Assembly (NCBI RefSeq): GCF_025716875.1
Contig: NZ_JAOVZB010000004.1
Span: 248,001 to 312,000 of the forward strand
Direction of reading: 5' to 3'
From: Marinomonas sargassi
Lineage (GTDB): Bacteria > Pseudomonadota > Gammaproteobacteria > Pseudomonadales > Marinomonadaceae
Length of the DNA stretch: 64,000 bases
Shown here one piece after another: positions 33,685 to 42,038 of this stretch. The notes below the pieces were generated by a model. The model ran no database searches. It had not been told where the DNA came from and was given only the letters and a program-made list of their open reading frames with translations. The translations under genes were made by a program, and so were the position numbers. Within the stretch, counting starts at the first letter, position 1, and every line of letters begins with the position of its first letter.

Positions 33685-34458
33685 TTAAATTCCCACTGAA
33701 AAAAAAGAAGGGGGTAATTTTACTCCAACCTGATTTATTCTTTCAGGGTTATCCAGATGCCCTTTGAATGATAAATAAGAAAATTTATTACCCTGACTAT
33801 ATATCACCTCTAATGTACCACCTTCTACATTTATACTAAATTCCTTCAAAACTGAAAAAAACTCTATAACAAAATCAACATCCCTAAGACCAAGTATATT
33901 TACATTACTTTTAACTTCTCTTTTCACTTTCAATTCTTTTGTTTTTAACTCTAATAATAATTTAGTTCTACCCAATTTACTTAAAGTAATTTCTACTTCC
34001 TCTCTTTCTCTTTCTCTTTCTCGTTCTCTTTCTTTCTCTTTCTCTTTCTCTTTCTCTTTCTCTTTCTCTTTCTCTTTCTCTTTATCATAGCTAAAAAATG
34101 CTTTATCTAATTCATCTTTTATTTCTTCATAATAGAAACCTAAATCTATTTTTTCAATTTCATTCTTAATAATATCTTTTGTTAAAAACAGTTTCGATTT
34201 AACAAAAACAAACAAATAGATACTTCTATCTTGATAGTCTTTTCTATTAGTTTTTTTTCTTATTGAAAAGAAATAAAATCCGTCATCATCCAAACCTTTC
34301 AAAAAGCTAGACTCTAATTTAGAATCTTTTTTTTGTGCTTCTGATATATTTGACTTTATCTTACGTATTTTTTCATCAGGTACAAAACTCCCTTTACTTG
34401 ATATCCATTTGTAATCGGATTCAAAATCTCTAGTGTGTATATATACTTCAACTTCCAT
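33685..34458 (-). CDS. Unknown protein with alternating Lys-Glu/Arg-Glu helix, third gene of GTPase cassette
   Basis: A 257-residue protein I do not recognise. The N-terminal domain (1-120) opens with VEVYIHTRDFESDYKWI and has a hydrophobic strand SIYLFVFVKSKLFLT (79-93). Residues 126-153 are nine KE and about five RE pairs in a row, likely a rigid charged helix, coded by hexamer repeats. The C-terminal domain (about 155-257) looks like alpha/beta with EVIYSQGNKFSYLSFKGHL. It starts 2 bases after the GTPase gene, so it is probably its partner. The region is strongly AT-rich compared with the flanks, as expected of transferred DNA. Confidence 0.7.
   Translation of the reverse strand: MEVEVYIHTRDFESDYKWISSKGSFVPDEKIRKIKSNISEAQKKDSKLESSFLKGLDDDGFYFFSIRKKTNRKDYQDRSIYLFVFVKSKLFLTKDIIKNEIEKIDLGFYYEEIKDELDKAFFSYDKEKEKEKEKEKEKEKEKEREREREREREEVEITLSKLGRTKLLLELKTKELKVKREVKSNVNILGLRDVDFVIEFFSVLKEFSINVEGGTLEVIYSQGNKFSYLSFKGHLDNPERINQVGVKLPPSFFSVGI
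34001..34083 (-). repeat. Polypyrimidine hexamer microsatellite
   Basis: A pyrimidine-only tract except for one G at 34023, with eight perfect tandem hexamers (TTTCTC on plus) at 34033-34080. It encodes the KE/RE run. Copy changes would keep the frame and alter helix length in steps of two residues. Confidence 0.95.
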
Positions 34459-34460
34459 TT

Positions 34461-35507
34461 CTAAATTTCCCTAACAGCTTCACTAAAAATGTTTTTTAAT
34501 TCTTGAAGATGCGGCTCAGTATTTTTTATCTCCTTCCTCAGCATCAATATTTCTTCATTAAGATCATTTACAATATTAAGAGGATGCTTTTTTTGATGTG
34601 CAATTATTTTTATCTTACTTAACCAATCTGTTTTTTCTAGTTGTTTTTTTATTTCATTTTCTCTTAGCTCAATTATTTCCTCTTTGCTTAAAGATAATTT
34701 TCTAGAGTTTTTATAGAGGCAATAAAAAATAGACTCTGCAACATTATATGGTTCAGGGTAATATGTTATTTTTGTCTTTGACTTTATTTCACTTCTGAAA
34801 TCTTTAGGAACTTCTATTTCTGTTTCTAAATTTTCTTCTCCAACACACCCCACACTTACAATTCCTAAGCTCCACTTATTTTTCTGGAACATATGAAAAT
34901 TAAAAAGTTCTGATAAGCGAGAGTCTATTTCATCATTTAGTCTATCAAAGTAATCTTCATCACCTATTTTTTTTATAACTGAAGGTGAATCTGTTTTTGT
35001 CAAAATAGTAAGAACTGAAAGTTTAGAATTTGGCTCATTTTCAGAATAAATTTTTAAGAGTCTTAATATTTTATCTAATTTAACTCTATTTTCAGCCTCT
35101 CTCTTTGATGAGGAAAAAACTAATTGTTCACAATCAATGAAAATTATTAAAGTTGAGCTTGTATTTAAATGTGCTTCAAAAAGAAGTAGTTCGTCATTTT
35201 GCTCCATGTTTGTGTTAACATCAAATAAATCATCTATAACGCCCCCTCTATAATCCACCCACTTAAAATTACTTATTTCTTTCTCTCCTTTTTTCAGAGA
35301 AAACTCCCAATATTCTGATTCTTCTGTTCCATCTGGCCATTCGAAGTTTCTATCTGAAATTGATTTTCCTGATAACTTATTACTATATCTACTATCATCA
35401 TCAACATCGATATAATAGGATTTATATCCTTTTTTTAGAAGATCACAAAGTGTCTCCATAAAAACTGTCTTTCCAGATCCACTCTTACCAATCATTGTGA
35501 TTTTCAT
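34461..35507 (-). CDS. P-loop GTPase (TRAFAC/YcjX-like), second gene of cassette
   Basis: A 348-residue nucleotide-binding protein. The Walker A motif is GKSGSGKT (7-14). WVDYRGG (83-89) fits the DxxG position in the form DYxGG, reminiscent of the DYPGE of YcjX-like proteins. LTKTD (169-173) fits the T/NKxD base-specificity motif for GTP. A strand IIFIDCE (121-127) precedes it. The C-terminal 70 residues are charged and probably coiled coil (from EEIIELRENEIKKQL). It lies one base from the small membrane-protein gene and two from the downstream gene. Family placement is by motifs only; an ATPase of similar fold is the alternative. Confidence 0.72.
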   Translation of the reverse strand: MKITMIGKSGSGKTVFMETLCDLLKKGYKSYYIDVDDDSRYSNKLSGKSISDRNFEWPDGTEESEYWEFSLKKGEKEISNFKWVDYRGGVIDDLFDVNTNMEQNDELLLFEAHLNTSSTLIIFIDCEQLVFSSSKREAENRVKLDKILRLLKIYSENEPNSKLSVLTILTKTDSPSVIKKIGDEDYFDRLNDEIDSRLSELFNFHMFQKNKWSLGIVSVGCVGEENLETEIEVPKDFRSEIKSKTKITYYPEPYNVAESIFYCLYKNSRKLSLSKEEIIELRENEIKKQLEKTDWLSKIKIIAHQKKHPLNIVNDLNEEILMLRKEIKNTEPHLQELKNIFSEAVREI

Positions 35508-35508
35508 T

Positions 35509-35748
35509 CTAATTACGCCCTCTTGTTATAAAGTGAACACATAGCCCTGATATTATTGAAAGAAAAAAAGATTCTAAAACTTCAAGTCTAACTAAAAAAA
35601 ACAAAATAATAAAAAAAATAAAAACCAAAGAAACACCTCTCTGTTTTTTTTTCTTTTCTCCGTCTATTCTTACCTTAATATCTCCGCTAGACCATCTAGA
35701 AAGAGTATCTATTCGATTACTCTTTACTTCTTTTTCTTTATCTTTCAT
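35509..35748 (-). CDS. Small single-pass or hairpin membrane protein, first gene of cassette
   Basis: A 79-residue protein from the ATG at 35748, or 93 residues from a GTG at 35790. AGGAAG lies 11 bases before the ATG, which I prefer, but the choice is uncertain. The first 35 residues are charged (MKDKEKEVKSNRIDTLSRW and a KKKKQRG stretch). Then come two hydrophobic segments (VSLVFIFFIILFFLV and FFLSIISGLCVHFI) with a short acidic break. It is tightly coupled to the GTPase gene and could anchor it to the membrane. No family recognised. Confidence 0.6.
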   Translation of the reverse strand: MKDKEKEVKSNRIDTLSRWSSGDIKVRIDGEKKKKQRGVSLVFIFFIILFFLVRLEVLESFFLSIISGLCVHFITRGRN

Positions 35749-35790
35749 CCTCTGAAGTCTTCCTATTTTAAAACAATAAGGCTTTAACAC

Positions 35791-36567
35791 ATTTATTCAT
35801 AAACTCCCTTTAGTGTAAAGTTTTTATTCATCTAAAGTTAAAGAAAACATCCAGACTTCAACCATCTCAATTCAGGTAATAAATCGATACTAAGCTAGGC
35901 CTAAAAAACCAACTGCTAACATTGGTGAACTTCTTTTCATCACAAAACAAAGCAGCAAAAATCTGATTTATAAAACATTGATCGAAGGAAAAAGTCTCAG
36001 TCTTTTCAGAGTAAAAAACATCGGTATAAGAGGTCACGAATATCTTTCAAAGCCATACATGAATTATAATGTCGTAAATTAAAGCACAATTAGTGAAAAG
36101 CGTACTTTGCACTATGGTTGTTATAGAACAAGACATAAGTTAATGTCAGAATACCGAATATGCTTGGCCTCTTTAAGTTAAAAGCTGTGTACTTAGAGCT
36201 TTAATCCAAGTTTTTACATTGATACCAAAGTACTTTCAAAAATACCACCAGTATAAAATATATCCAATTAGAAACTAACTTTCTCTAAAAAATAATTCGA
36301 TGCAATCCCGATTGCACGACAGCTCGATAGTCGGGCTACCGTGTTTGGCATACTCAGACCTTCCTCAAAAAAACTAAATACCTTACGTAAAACACCGACC
36401 TGAACAACTAAAATCCAACAATGGCAATCAGTCGTTCAAGGTCTTAAAGCGAATTTTTGGTAACTTTTTGGGCGCTTGCAAAAAGTAACCCGCCCAGCAG
36501 GGCGGAACCATGCTAACAACCTAAAAGCCAATCAGAAGCCCCTCAAAAACCCCATATAAAAACCTAA
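35791..36567. other. Long non-coding AT-rich stretch
   Basis: Nearly 800 bases without a plausible gene on either strand. The first 450 bases are AT-rich like the cassette and probably hold its promoter. At about 36300-36345 there is a CCCGA/TCGGG inverted repeat, and at 36459-36505 two consecutive hairpins listed separately. The rest shows nothing I can name. Confidence 0.6.
36459..36505. repeat. Double-hairpin intergenic element
   Basis: GGTAACTTTTT at 36459-36469 pairs with AAAAAGTAACC at 36480-36490 (one mismatch). It is followed immediately by CCGCCC-AGCA-GGGCGG at 36490-36505. A similar pairing of a GCGCTTGCAAAAAGT segment with a CCGCC/GGCGG stem recurs between genes of other marine gammaproteobacteria as far as I recall. 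Only one copy is in this window. Confidence 0.55.
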
Positions 36568-36598
36568 AAAAAACGCCTCTTATATAGAGGCGTTTTAA
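36568..36598 (-). terminator. Terminator of nadE
   Basis: AAAACGCCTCT at 36570-36580 pairs with AGAGGCGTTTT at 36586-36596 (5-base loop). On the minus strand a run of T follows. About 40 bases past the nadE stop. Confidence 0.9.
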
Positions 36599-36637
36599 CA
36601 AAATCACTTTTTAAACGAATTTGCGATTAAAGAGAAG

Positions 36638-38290
36638 CTATTCCCCAATATGCCATCCATTCGTAATCGGATAACGACGATCCCGCCCAAACCCTCTCGC
36701 GGTAATCCTCACCCCTGTCGGTGCTTGGCGACGCTTATACTCATTCACATCCACCAGCCTTAACACACGGTAGACCGTCTCTCGGTCAAACTTCTCCGTG
36801 GCTAAAATGGCTTCTGCACTTTGATCTTCTTCAATGTAGAGGCGTAAAATCTCATCCAAGATATCGTAACTTGGTAAAGAATCTTCGTCTTTTTGATCCG
36901 GTGCTAACTCAGCAGAAGGCGGACGTGTAATCACGCGTTCAGGAATCACATAACCTAGCGTGTTACGGTAACGGCATAAGCGGAAGACCAACATTTTAAA
37001 GACGTCTTTTAATACCGAGTAACCGCCGACCATGTCCCCATAAAGGGTGGCATAGCCCACCGCCATTTCACTCTTATTACCTGTGGTCAGCACCATGTAG
37101 CCCTTCTTATTAGAAATGGCCATTAAAGTCACACCACGGGTACGCGCTTGTAGATTCTCTTCTGTGGTGTCTTTGCCGTAGCCCTCAAACTCTGGCGCTA
37201 AGACGTCACTAAAGGCGGTTACCATAGATTCTATTGGCAATACGCTGTATTTCACGCCTAAGAGTTTGGCTTCTTCTTCCGCATCGTGAAGACTAATCGA
37301 AGAAGTGTAGGTGTAAGGCATCATCACGGCTTGCACTCGATCGGCACCAATCGCATCCACAGCCACCGCAAGAGATAAGGCAGAGTCGATACCACCACTC
37401 AAGCCAAGCACTATGCCTTTGAAGCGGTTTTTCTCTATGTAATCACGTAGGCCAAGCACCATAGCTTGATAGACACTGGCTTCTTCACTGAGCGCTGGTG
37501 CTATGCTGCTTTTCTTCGGGGTGATTTTCTTAGTCGTGCTTTTCTCTTCGGCACTCTCATCTATCGCCATTTCAATAGTGTACAAGCCCGCTTTAAACCA
37601 AGGGGCTTGCATGACTTTTTCACCTTGCGCGTTCACCACAAAAGAGCCACCTTCGTAGACTAATTCGTCCTGTGCGCCCATGTAGTTTACATAGGCAATG
37701 GGGAGGTCGACTTCTTTTGCGCGCTGGTTAAGTAGGATTTCCCGCTCGCCCATTTTTTCAATGTGATAAGGGGAAGCGTTCAGGTTTAATATCAACTCTG
37801 CCCCTGCCGCTTTGGCTTGTGCTATTGGCTCTGGGTGCCAGATGTCTTCACAAATACTTAGGCCAACTTTGACGCCTTTGATATCCACTATGCCTGCTTC
37901 TGTGCCCGCTTCGAAATAGCGTTTGTCATCAAACACGAGGAAGTTAGGCAGCTTTTGTTTAGCGTATTCCCCTATCAATTCACCCTGATAAATAACGCCT
38001 GCGCAGTTGTATAGGACCCCACCGATACGACGTGGGTAGCCAATCAGTACATATATGTCTTTTACTTCCGCTAGGATTTTTTCGAGGGCGGCTTCTATGC
38101 GCGAATCTAAACTAGGGCGTAGTAATAAATCTTCTGGTGGGTAGCCTGTTAGTGTCAATTCAGGAAACACCACCACATCGGCGCGCTCTTCGTCACGAGC
38201 TTCTATGGCCGTATCTATAATAGATTGTGTGTTTTTTGCGATGTCGCCCACCAGCATATCCAGCTGGGCCATGGTAATTCGTAATGTCAT
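36638..38290 (-). CDS. nadE: Glutamine-dependent NAD+ synthetase
   Basis: Makes NAD+ from deamido-NAD+, ATP and ammonia drawn from glutamine. The 550-residue protein has an N-terminal nitrilase-type glutaminase domain with the catalytic triad in FPELTLTGYPPEDLL (Glu about 44), KQKLPNFLVFDDKRYF (Lys about 112) and LSICEDIWHP (Cys about 148). The C-terminal synthetase domain has the ATP pyrophosphatase loop LGLSGGIDSALSLAV (about 292-306). A short linker with KKITPKKSS separates the domains. Length is normal for the two-domain bacterial form. A single gene with its own terminator. Confidence 0.96.
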   Translation of the reverse strand: MTLRITMAQLDMLVGDIAKNTQSIIDTAIEARDEERADVVVFPELTLTGYPPEDLLLRPSLDSRIEAALEKILAEVKDIYVLIGYPRRIGGVLYNCAGVIYQGELIGEYAKQKLPNFLVFDDKRYFEAGTEAGIVDIKGVKVGLSICEDIWHPEPIAQAKAAGAELILNLNASPYHIEKMGEREILLNQRAKEVDLPIAYVNYMGAQDELVYEGGSFVVNAQGEKVMQAPWFKAGLYTIEMAIDESAEEKSTTKKITPKKSSIAPALSEEASVYQAMVLGLRDYIEKNRFKGIVLGLSGGIDSALSLAVAVDAIGADRVQAVMMPYTYTSSISLHDAEEEAKLLGVKYSVLPIESMVTAFSDVLAPEFEGYGKDTTEENLQARTRGVTLMAISNKKGYMVLTTGNKSEMAVGYATLYGDMVGGYSVLKDVFKMLVFRLCRYRNTLGYVIPERVITRPPSAELAPDQKDEDSLPSYDILDEILRLYIEEDQSAEAILATEKFDRETVYRVLRLVDVNEYKRRQAPTGVRITARGFGRDRRYPITNGWHIGE

Positions 38291-38363
38291 ACAGTTGCTA
38301 TCTCATTAACTCTGTTAGATTATGCTGTTCATTGTCTGGAATTAGTCTACTTAGGTAAAGTGT

Positions 38364-38609
38364 ATGATCGTACGTTTGATCGTTTTTATTGCTATTTTTT
38401 TCACTGGCTTGTGGTTATACCGTAAATTTGTCGCTTTTAAAGCATCTCAATCGGCTAAAAAAGAACAAAGTGACGAGAAAGCTCCCGAAGAAAACATGGT
38501 TCGTTGTGAGAAATGCCAAGTATTTGTACCCCTTTCCCATGCTGTATTGGATGACAACAAACGCCCTTTTTGCTCTAAAGAGCATTTAGACGACTTTAAC
38601 ACTCAATAA
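38364..38609 (+). CDS. PP0621-family small zinc-ribbon membrane protein
   Basis: An 81-residue protein with one N-terminal membrane helix (about 2-18), a charged linker (KKEQSDEKAPEE) and a treble-clef-like zinc site, MVRCEKCQVFVPLSHA...FCSKEH (about 45-73), with the Cys-x2-Cys and the later Cys-His as ligands. This matches the PP0621 family, whose function is unknown. It is divergent from nadE with a 73-base gap and convergent with the pilin-like genes. Confidence 0.85.
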   Translation: MIVRLIVFIAIFFTGLWLYRKFVAFKASQSAKKEQSDEKAPEENMVRCEKCQVFVPLSHAVLDDNKRPFCSKEHLDDFNTQ

Positions 38610-38645
38610 TCTAAAAATACCCAGTAAACCATTTGTTCCCGGTAA

Positions 38646-39197
38646 TTATGTATTTATAGTCACCCAAGCGTTCGATATGAGTTTTTCCTCCTGCCACCAC
38701 CAGCACAAATAACTGAGCTGGTTTTGGCTGCCACAGAGTCGATAGGCTTTCTTCTCTTCGCTGCTTACTTCGCTATCTGTCTCATTGCCTTCCTCTCCAT
38801 TTCCTTCAACTAAAGCTGGATCATAAGCATGCCATTGATAATAAAAGGTCTGTTGAGCATGGTGCCACTGTGACTCACCTTCGGTATTTTGATTTGCATT
38901 AAGAGGACAAAAACCAAGGCAATCACTTTGCTGTGCAAGATGAAACGACGGTGAAAACACAAAGGCTGATTGAAAACTTTCCCATGCTGCCTGATCCGCC
39001 TCTACGTCCTGTAGCTGACCTTGCCATTTATAGGCTGCTAACATGCGATTTTGATATTCCGTCGATAGTGTCGCGACCATAAGAATCATGGCGAGAATGG
39101 GTAACGACACCCAGCCTGCTAATGCTTTCCTTTGACGTACTTTATTTTGACTTACCTTGCTCTGAAGCAGCAGTTTTGCTTCCATGACCTTTTCCAT
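38646..39197 (-). CDS. Putative minor pilin-like / pilus assembly protein (PilX/YgdB-like)
   Basis: A 183-residue protein with a hydrophobic N-terminal segment (KALAGWVSLPILAMILMVATL, in two parts, about 25-45) after a basic leader. There is no Glu at +5 of a potential prepilin cleavage site, as in some minor pilins at the tip (GspK-like). The rest has paired Cys (DCLGFCPL and LCGSQNQLSYLCWW). It ends the run of four pilin-like genes. The assignment is from position and topology rather than from a clear domain match. The second ATG at 39185 is a possible start. Confidence 0.55.
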   Translation of the reverse strand: MEKVMEAKLLLQSKVSQNKVRQRKALAGWVSLPILAMILMVATLSTEYQNRMLAAYKWQGQLQDVEADQAAWESFQSAFVFSPSFHLAQQSDCLGFCPLNANQNTEGESQWHHAQQTFYYQWHAYDPALVEGNGEEGNETDSEVSSEEKKAYRLCGSQNQLSYLCWWWQEEKLISNAWVTINT

Positions 39198-39212
39198 CCC
39201 TGCAATTTCCAG

Positions 39213-40145
39213 CTAATACACAGACCTGAGTTTTATGATCTGATTAGCCACGGCCTGACATTGTGATTTATAAAGCCAAACCTCACCTCTCATGGAGGTG
39301 TATTCTTGAGTGATACTTTCCTGACGACTAAAAGCCCCTTGCCCTTCTTGGCAGTCGGTTAGCCGATACAAGTATTCCACCCAAATCCCTCGAACTTGCT
39401 GTAATGCAAAATCCCTATAGTGTGTTGATAGACTATCTACAAAACCGTCGTTGCTGGTATCCAGTAATGGAAATAGGGCTAAACGCTCAATACCATTCAT
39501 CAACTCCAAGGAATTACCGCTAAATGCTGGAGTTCGCCAGAAGGCGGTAGAGCCATCTTTACCCTCCCTTAAATACCAATAAAAAGCGTCTTCACTTTCC
39601 ACTATGCCTGAATGACCAAGGGCGGTGTCATTTTCTAACTCTATGCTCGTCCCACTGCTGGAAACACTAAGTAATTGGCCTTTTACCGACACACCGCAGC
39701 TTGAGAAGGTCACTTCATCGCCTGCCTTCCAATAGCAGTCCATCGAAGTGGTGAAAGGGTTGCTGTTTACCGTAAGGCTGGTGCGGCAAGCACCATAGTC
39801 CGATCCAAGTAACCAGTCAGAATGGCTTTTCACGGAACGATTGCTTAAACGGCTGGGTAAGTTATGGCCTGACTGAATAGTGAGCGTGAGGCTAGAGTCT
39901 TCAAAGCAATGGGCAGGGATTAATCTCGACCACTGGGCATGAAAGTGTGCATTGATAGCGGCTCGCCTATTTTGATGGTCTTGATATCTTTGCGCTAATG
40001 CCTGACGCTCTTGGAAAGAGGATAGTGCCACCACCAAGGTGGGCAATATTATGGAAATCAGCAAGCAGGCTACCATCATTTCTAGTAACAGACTGCCCCT
40101 TTGATTTCCTCTTTGCCTTACCGTTTGACCGCCACGTAAAATCAT
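39213..40145 (-). CDS. Type IV pilin-like PilW/PpdB-family minor pilin
   Basis: A 310-residue prepilin-like protein. The cleavage site is QRG|SLLLEMMVACLLISIILPT, with Gly at -1 and Glu at +5 and a long hydrophobic helix. The C-terminal region resembles PilW-type minor pilins (LRGEVWLYKSQCQAV). Several Cys may form disulfides. It overlaps the upstream PilV-like gene by 4 bases. Role, from the family: a minor pilin that primes or tips a type IV pilus or a type II pseudopilus. Confidence 0.75.
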   Translation of the reverse strand: MILRGGQTVRQRGNQRGSLLLEMMVACLLISIILPTLVVALSSFQERQALAQRYQDHQNRRAAINAHFHAQWSRLIPAHCFEDSSLTLTIQSGHNLPSRLSNRSVKSHSDWLLGSDYGACRTSLTVNSNPFTTSMDCYWKAGDEVTFSSCGVSVKGQLLSVSSSGTSIELENDTALGHSGIVESEDAFYWYLREGKDGSTAFWRTPAFSGNSLELMNGIERLALFPLLDTSNDGFVDSLSTHYRDFALQQVRGIWVEYLYRLTDCQEGQGAFSRQESITQEYTSMRGEVWLYKSQCQAVANQIIKLRSVY

Positions 40146-40483
40146 GGGCTAATGCCTTCGTCTGCGCTGGAGACAGAATACTGAGAAGCATAAAACCATT
40201 GCTTTAGCTCTTCCCCCGAACATAGGTCGCAATTGGGGTATGAATAAAGGGTGTTAACATCTTCTGAGGCTAGATTTTCTCCGATTAGATGCTCAAACAC
40301 CTCCTGATTTTGGTCGTTTTCAGCTCGCTTTTTGCTGTCTTCTGATATTTGAATACTTGACCATTGCCTATGGCTTTGACGCTCTACAACTTGCAACACT
40401 ACAGCTAATAAAAATAGACACAGGAGTACTTCGAGAATGATCCAGCCTTGCTGGTGCTTTATTCGATTTGAAGGTTTAAACAT
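40142..40483 (-). CDS. Type IV pilin-like PilV-family minor pilin
   Basis: A 113-residue prepilin-like protein with QQG|WIILEVLLCLFLLAVVLQV as leader and N-helix (Gly -1, Glu +5). GAGG six bases before ATG 40483 favours this start, four codons inside the longest frame. It overlaps the FimT-like gene and the PilW-like gene at its two ends by a few bases, so the four genes read as one operon. The CDLCSGEE segment may form a disulfide. Confidence 0.7.
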   Translation of the reverse strand: MFKPSNRIKHQQGWIILEVLLCLFLLAVVLQVVERQSHRQWSSIQISEDSKKRAENDQNQEVFEHLIGENLASEDVNTLYSYPNCDLCSGEELKQWFYASQYSVSSADEGISP

Positions 40484-40991
40484 CGCACACCTCACTACTC
40501 TTTTCGGTGAGGCTTGTGGTGTAAAAGCGCCCTCCTTGGTTCAGGACTAAGCCCGCTTGCCAAATTCCCAAACAAAATTGGAAGGTGCCATTTTGGTAAC
40601 CCGATAGACCATCAGCGGTGAACTCTATACTTTGTTTATTCCTTGGAAAGCCTTGCCAAGATAAGACTATATCGCCATCCAATAAGATATTTCGATAAAT
40701 CGAAGGTGAGCCTTCCACCTCTGTTTCTTGATATAGCAGAAAGCCAGATGACCAATCTCCAGAGCATGACTGCCCACCACACACATAGGCAGTTTGGCCA
40801 CTCACCACGGCTAATTGCCGAGCTTGTAACAAAGCATCCGCTAGCTGTGCCATAGCCTCTTTGAGTGTTTTTTGGTCTTGGGTTGTTTGATGTAAGGAAA
40901 GAAAGTGAGAAGAGCCAAAATACGCCAATATGCTGAGGATCAGCATCACGCATATAAGCTCAAGCAATGAGAAACCACCTTGCTTATGCAT
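40476..40991 (-). CDS. Type IV pilin-like FimT/GspH-family minor pilin
   Basis: A 171-residue prepilin-like protein and the first gene of the operon. Leader and helix: KQGG|FSLLELICVMLILSILAYF (Gly -1, Phe +1, Glu +5). The globular part has the FimT/GspH pattern, with LLQARQLAVVSGQTAYVCGG, SGDWSSGFLLY and a C-terminal region near the last Cys. Length suits the family. Core pilus machinery (pilB, pilC, pilQ) is elsewhere, which is usual for such clusters. Confidence 0.78.
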   Translation of the reverse strand: MHKQGGFSLLELICVMLILSILAYFGSSHFLSLHQTTQDQKTLKEAMAQLADALLQARQLAVVSGQTAYVCGGQSCSGDWSSGFLLYQETEVEGSPSIYRNILLDGDIVLSWQGFPRNKQSIEFTADGLSGYQNGTFQFCLGIWQAGLVLNQGGRFYTTSLTEKSSEVCDV

Positions 40992-41074
40992 GGCACAACC
41001 TCCTTGTTACTTTTCAATAAGCATCCTTGCTTATCTTAAGCTTAGCGGTTTTTCATAATTTGTAAGTTTTCAGT

Positions 41075-41950
41075 TTATTCCGAAGAGCTGTTATCAAACC
41101 ATTGGTTAATATGTTTGGCTATTTGCCTCGGTTTTTGAAAAGGCAAAGAGTGGTCACAGGCACTGAGGCTTTTGTGCTGCCAGTTGTCATTCTTGATACT
41201 CAAGAGTTCATAGTGTTGCTTTAGGGCCTCATTACTTAGATCCCCTGAGAATAAAAACACTTCTTGGGAAGCATCAATGATACGCTGCCTCAGTTCTGGC
41301 TCTTGGTTCATGATTTCCACATAATCCGTCACTGCGTCCAGTGCATAAGCAAAACCGAATGGTCTATGGGCAAGACGGGATTGTGTTGTCGCTTCTGCCA
41401 CTGGGTGTTTACGACGGTTCGGAGAGACGCCATCCATAAAAGCAGCTACGCCTAATTCAACATCACCTGTTTCACGAATTAAGCGCGAGGCATGGCGATA
41501 CTTAAGGCGCACTTCCATAAGAGTACCTAGGTCTTCTCTATCCAGAGAAGCTGGTTCTAACAAGGCCATTTTAAGGGCAGATTTACTTTGCTGTTTGCGT
41601 CGGTAATTGAGATTTAATGCCACCAAACCGCCAAGCGAATAGGCAACCACATCACATTCCAGCCACTTCACATGGTCGAGTAAAGCCTCTATCTCATCCG
41701 TCAACTCATCGATAGAAACAGCCTCTTCTTCACCCGACGCATGAAAGGAGCCTCCCATGCCTTTTAAATCTGGCACTAGCATCCAACGCCACTGGGTTAA
41801 ATACGGCATCATAGGAGAATAGGTAATTTCCCCCGCCACACCAGCCCCATGAATGAGCAAGCAAGTCTTGTCGGTTTCTGCATTGGGGTTTTCATAAAGG
41901 CGATACGCAATTCGCGCATTGGGTAAAGTAAGGAAAAAAATGTCAGACAC
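41075..41950 (-). CDS. Alpha/beta-fold hydrolase
   Basis: A 291-residue alpha/beta hydrolase. The oxyanion motif is LLIHGAGVAGE (about 31-41), the nucleophile elbow is DVVAYSLGGLVALN (Ser about 106), an acid residue may lie in VFLFSGDLSNE, and the catalytic His is probably in LSACDHSLPFQKP (about 263-275). No signal peptide. The substrate is unknown. The gene is separate from the pilin cluster and divergent from pabB. Confidence 0.82.
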   Translation of the reverse strand: MSDIFFLTLPNARIAYRLYENPNAETDKTCLLIHGAGVAGEITYSPMMPYLTQWRWMLVPDLKGMGGSFHASGEEEAVSIDELTDEIEALLDHVKWLECDVVAYSLGGLVALNLNYRRKQQSKSALKMALLEPASLDREDLGTLMEVRLKYRHASRLIRETGDVELGVAAFMDGVSPNRRKHPVAEATTQSRLAHRPFGFAYALDAVTDYVEIMNQEPELRQRIIDASQEVFLFSGDLSNEALKQHYELLSIKNDNWQHKSLSACDHSLPFQKPRQIAKHINQWFDNSSSE

Positions 41951-42038
41951 GAGTAATTAGCCTGTGATCAAGTCGATTAAAAGAATACAATAATTGTGAT
42001 TAAAAACAGCATCATATACTACTAGGTATTCATAACAA

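Noticed and set aside
34126-34458. Possibility that the KE-run protein is a sequencing artefact in a microsatellite
   Set aside because: The frame stays open on both sides of the repeat, and both flanking domains are of normal composition for the cassette.
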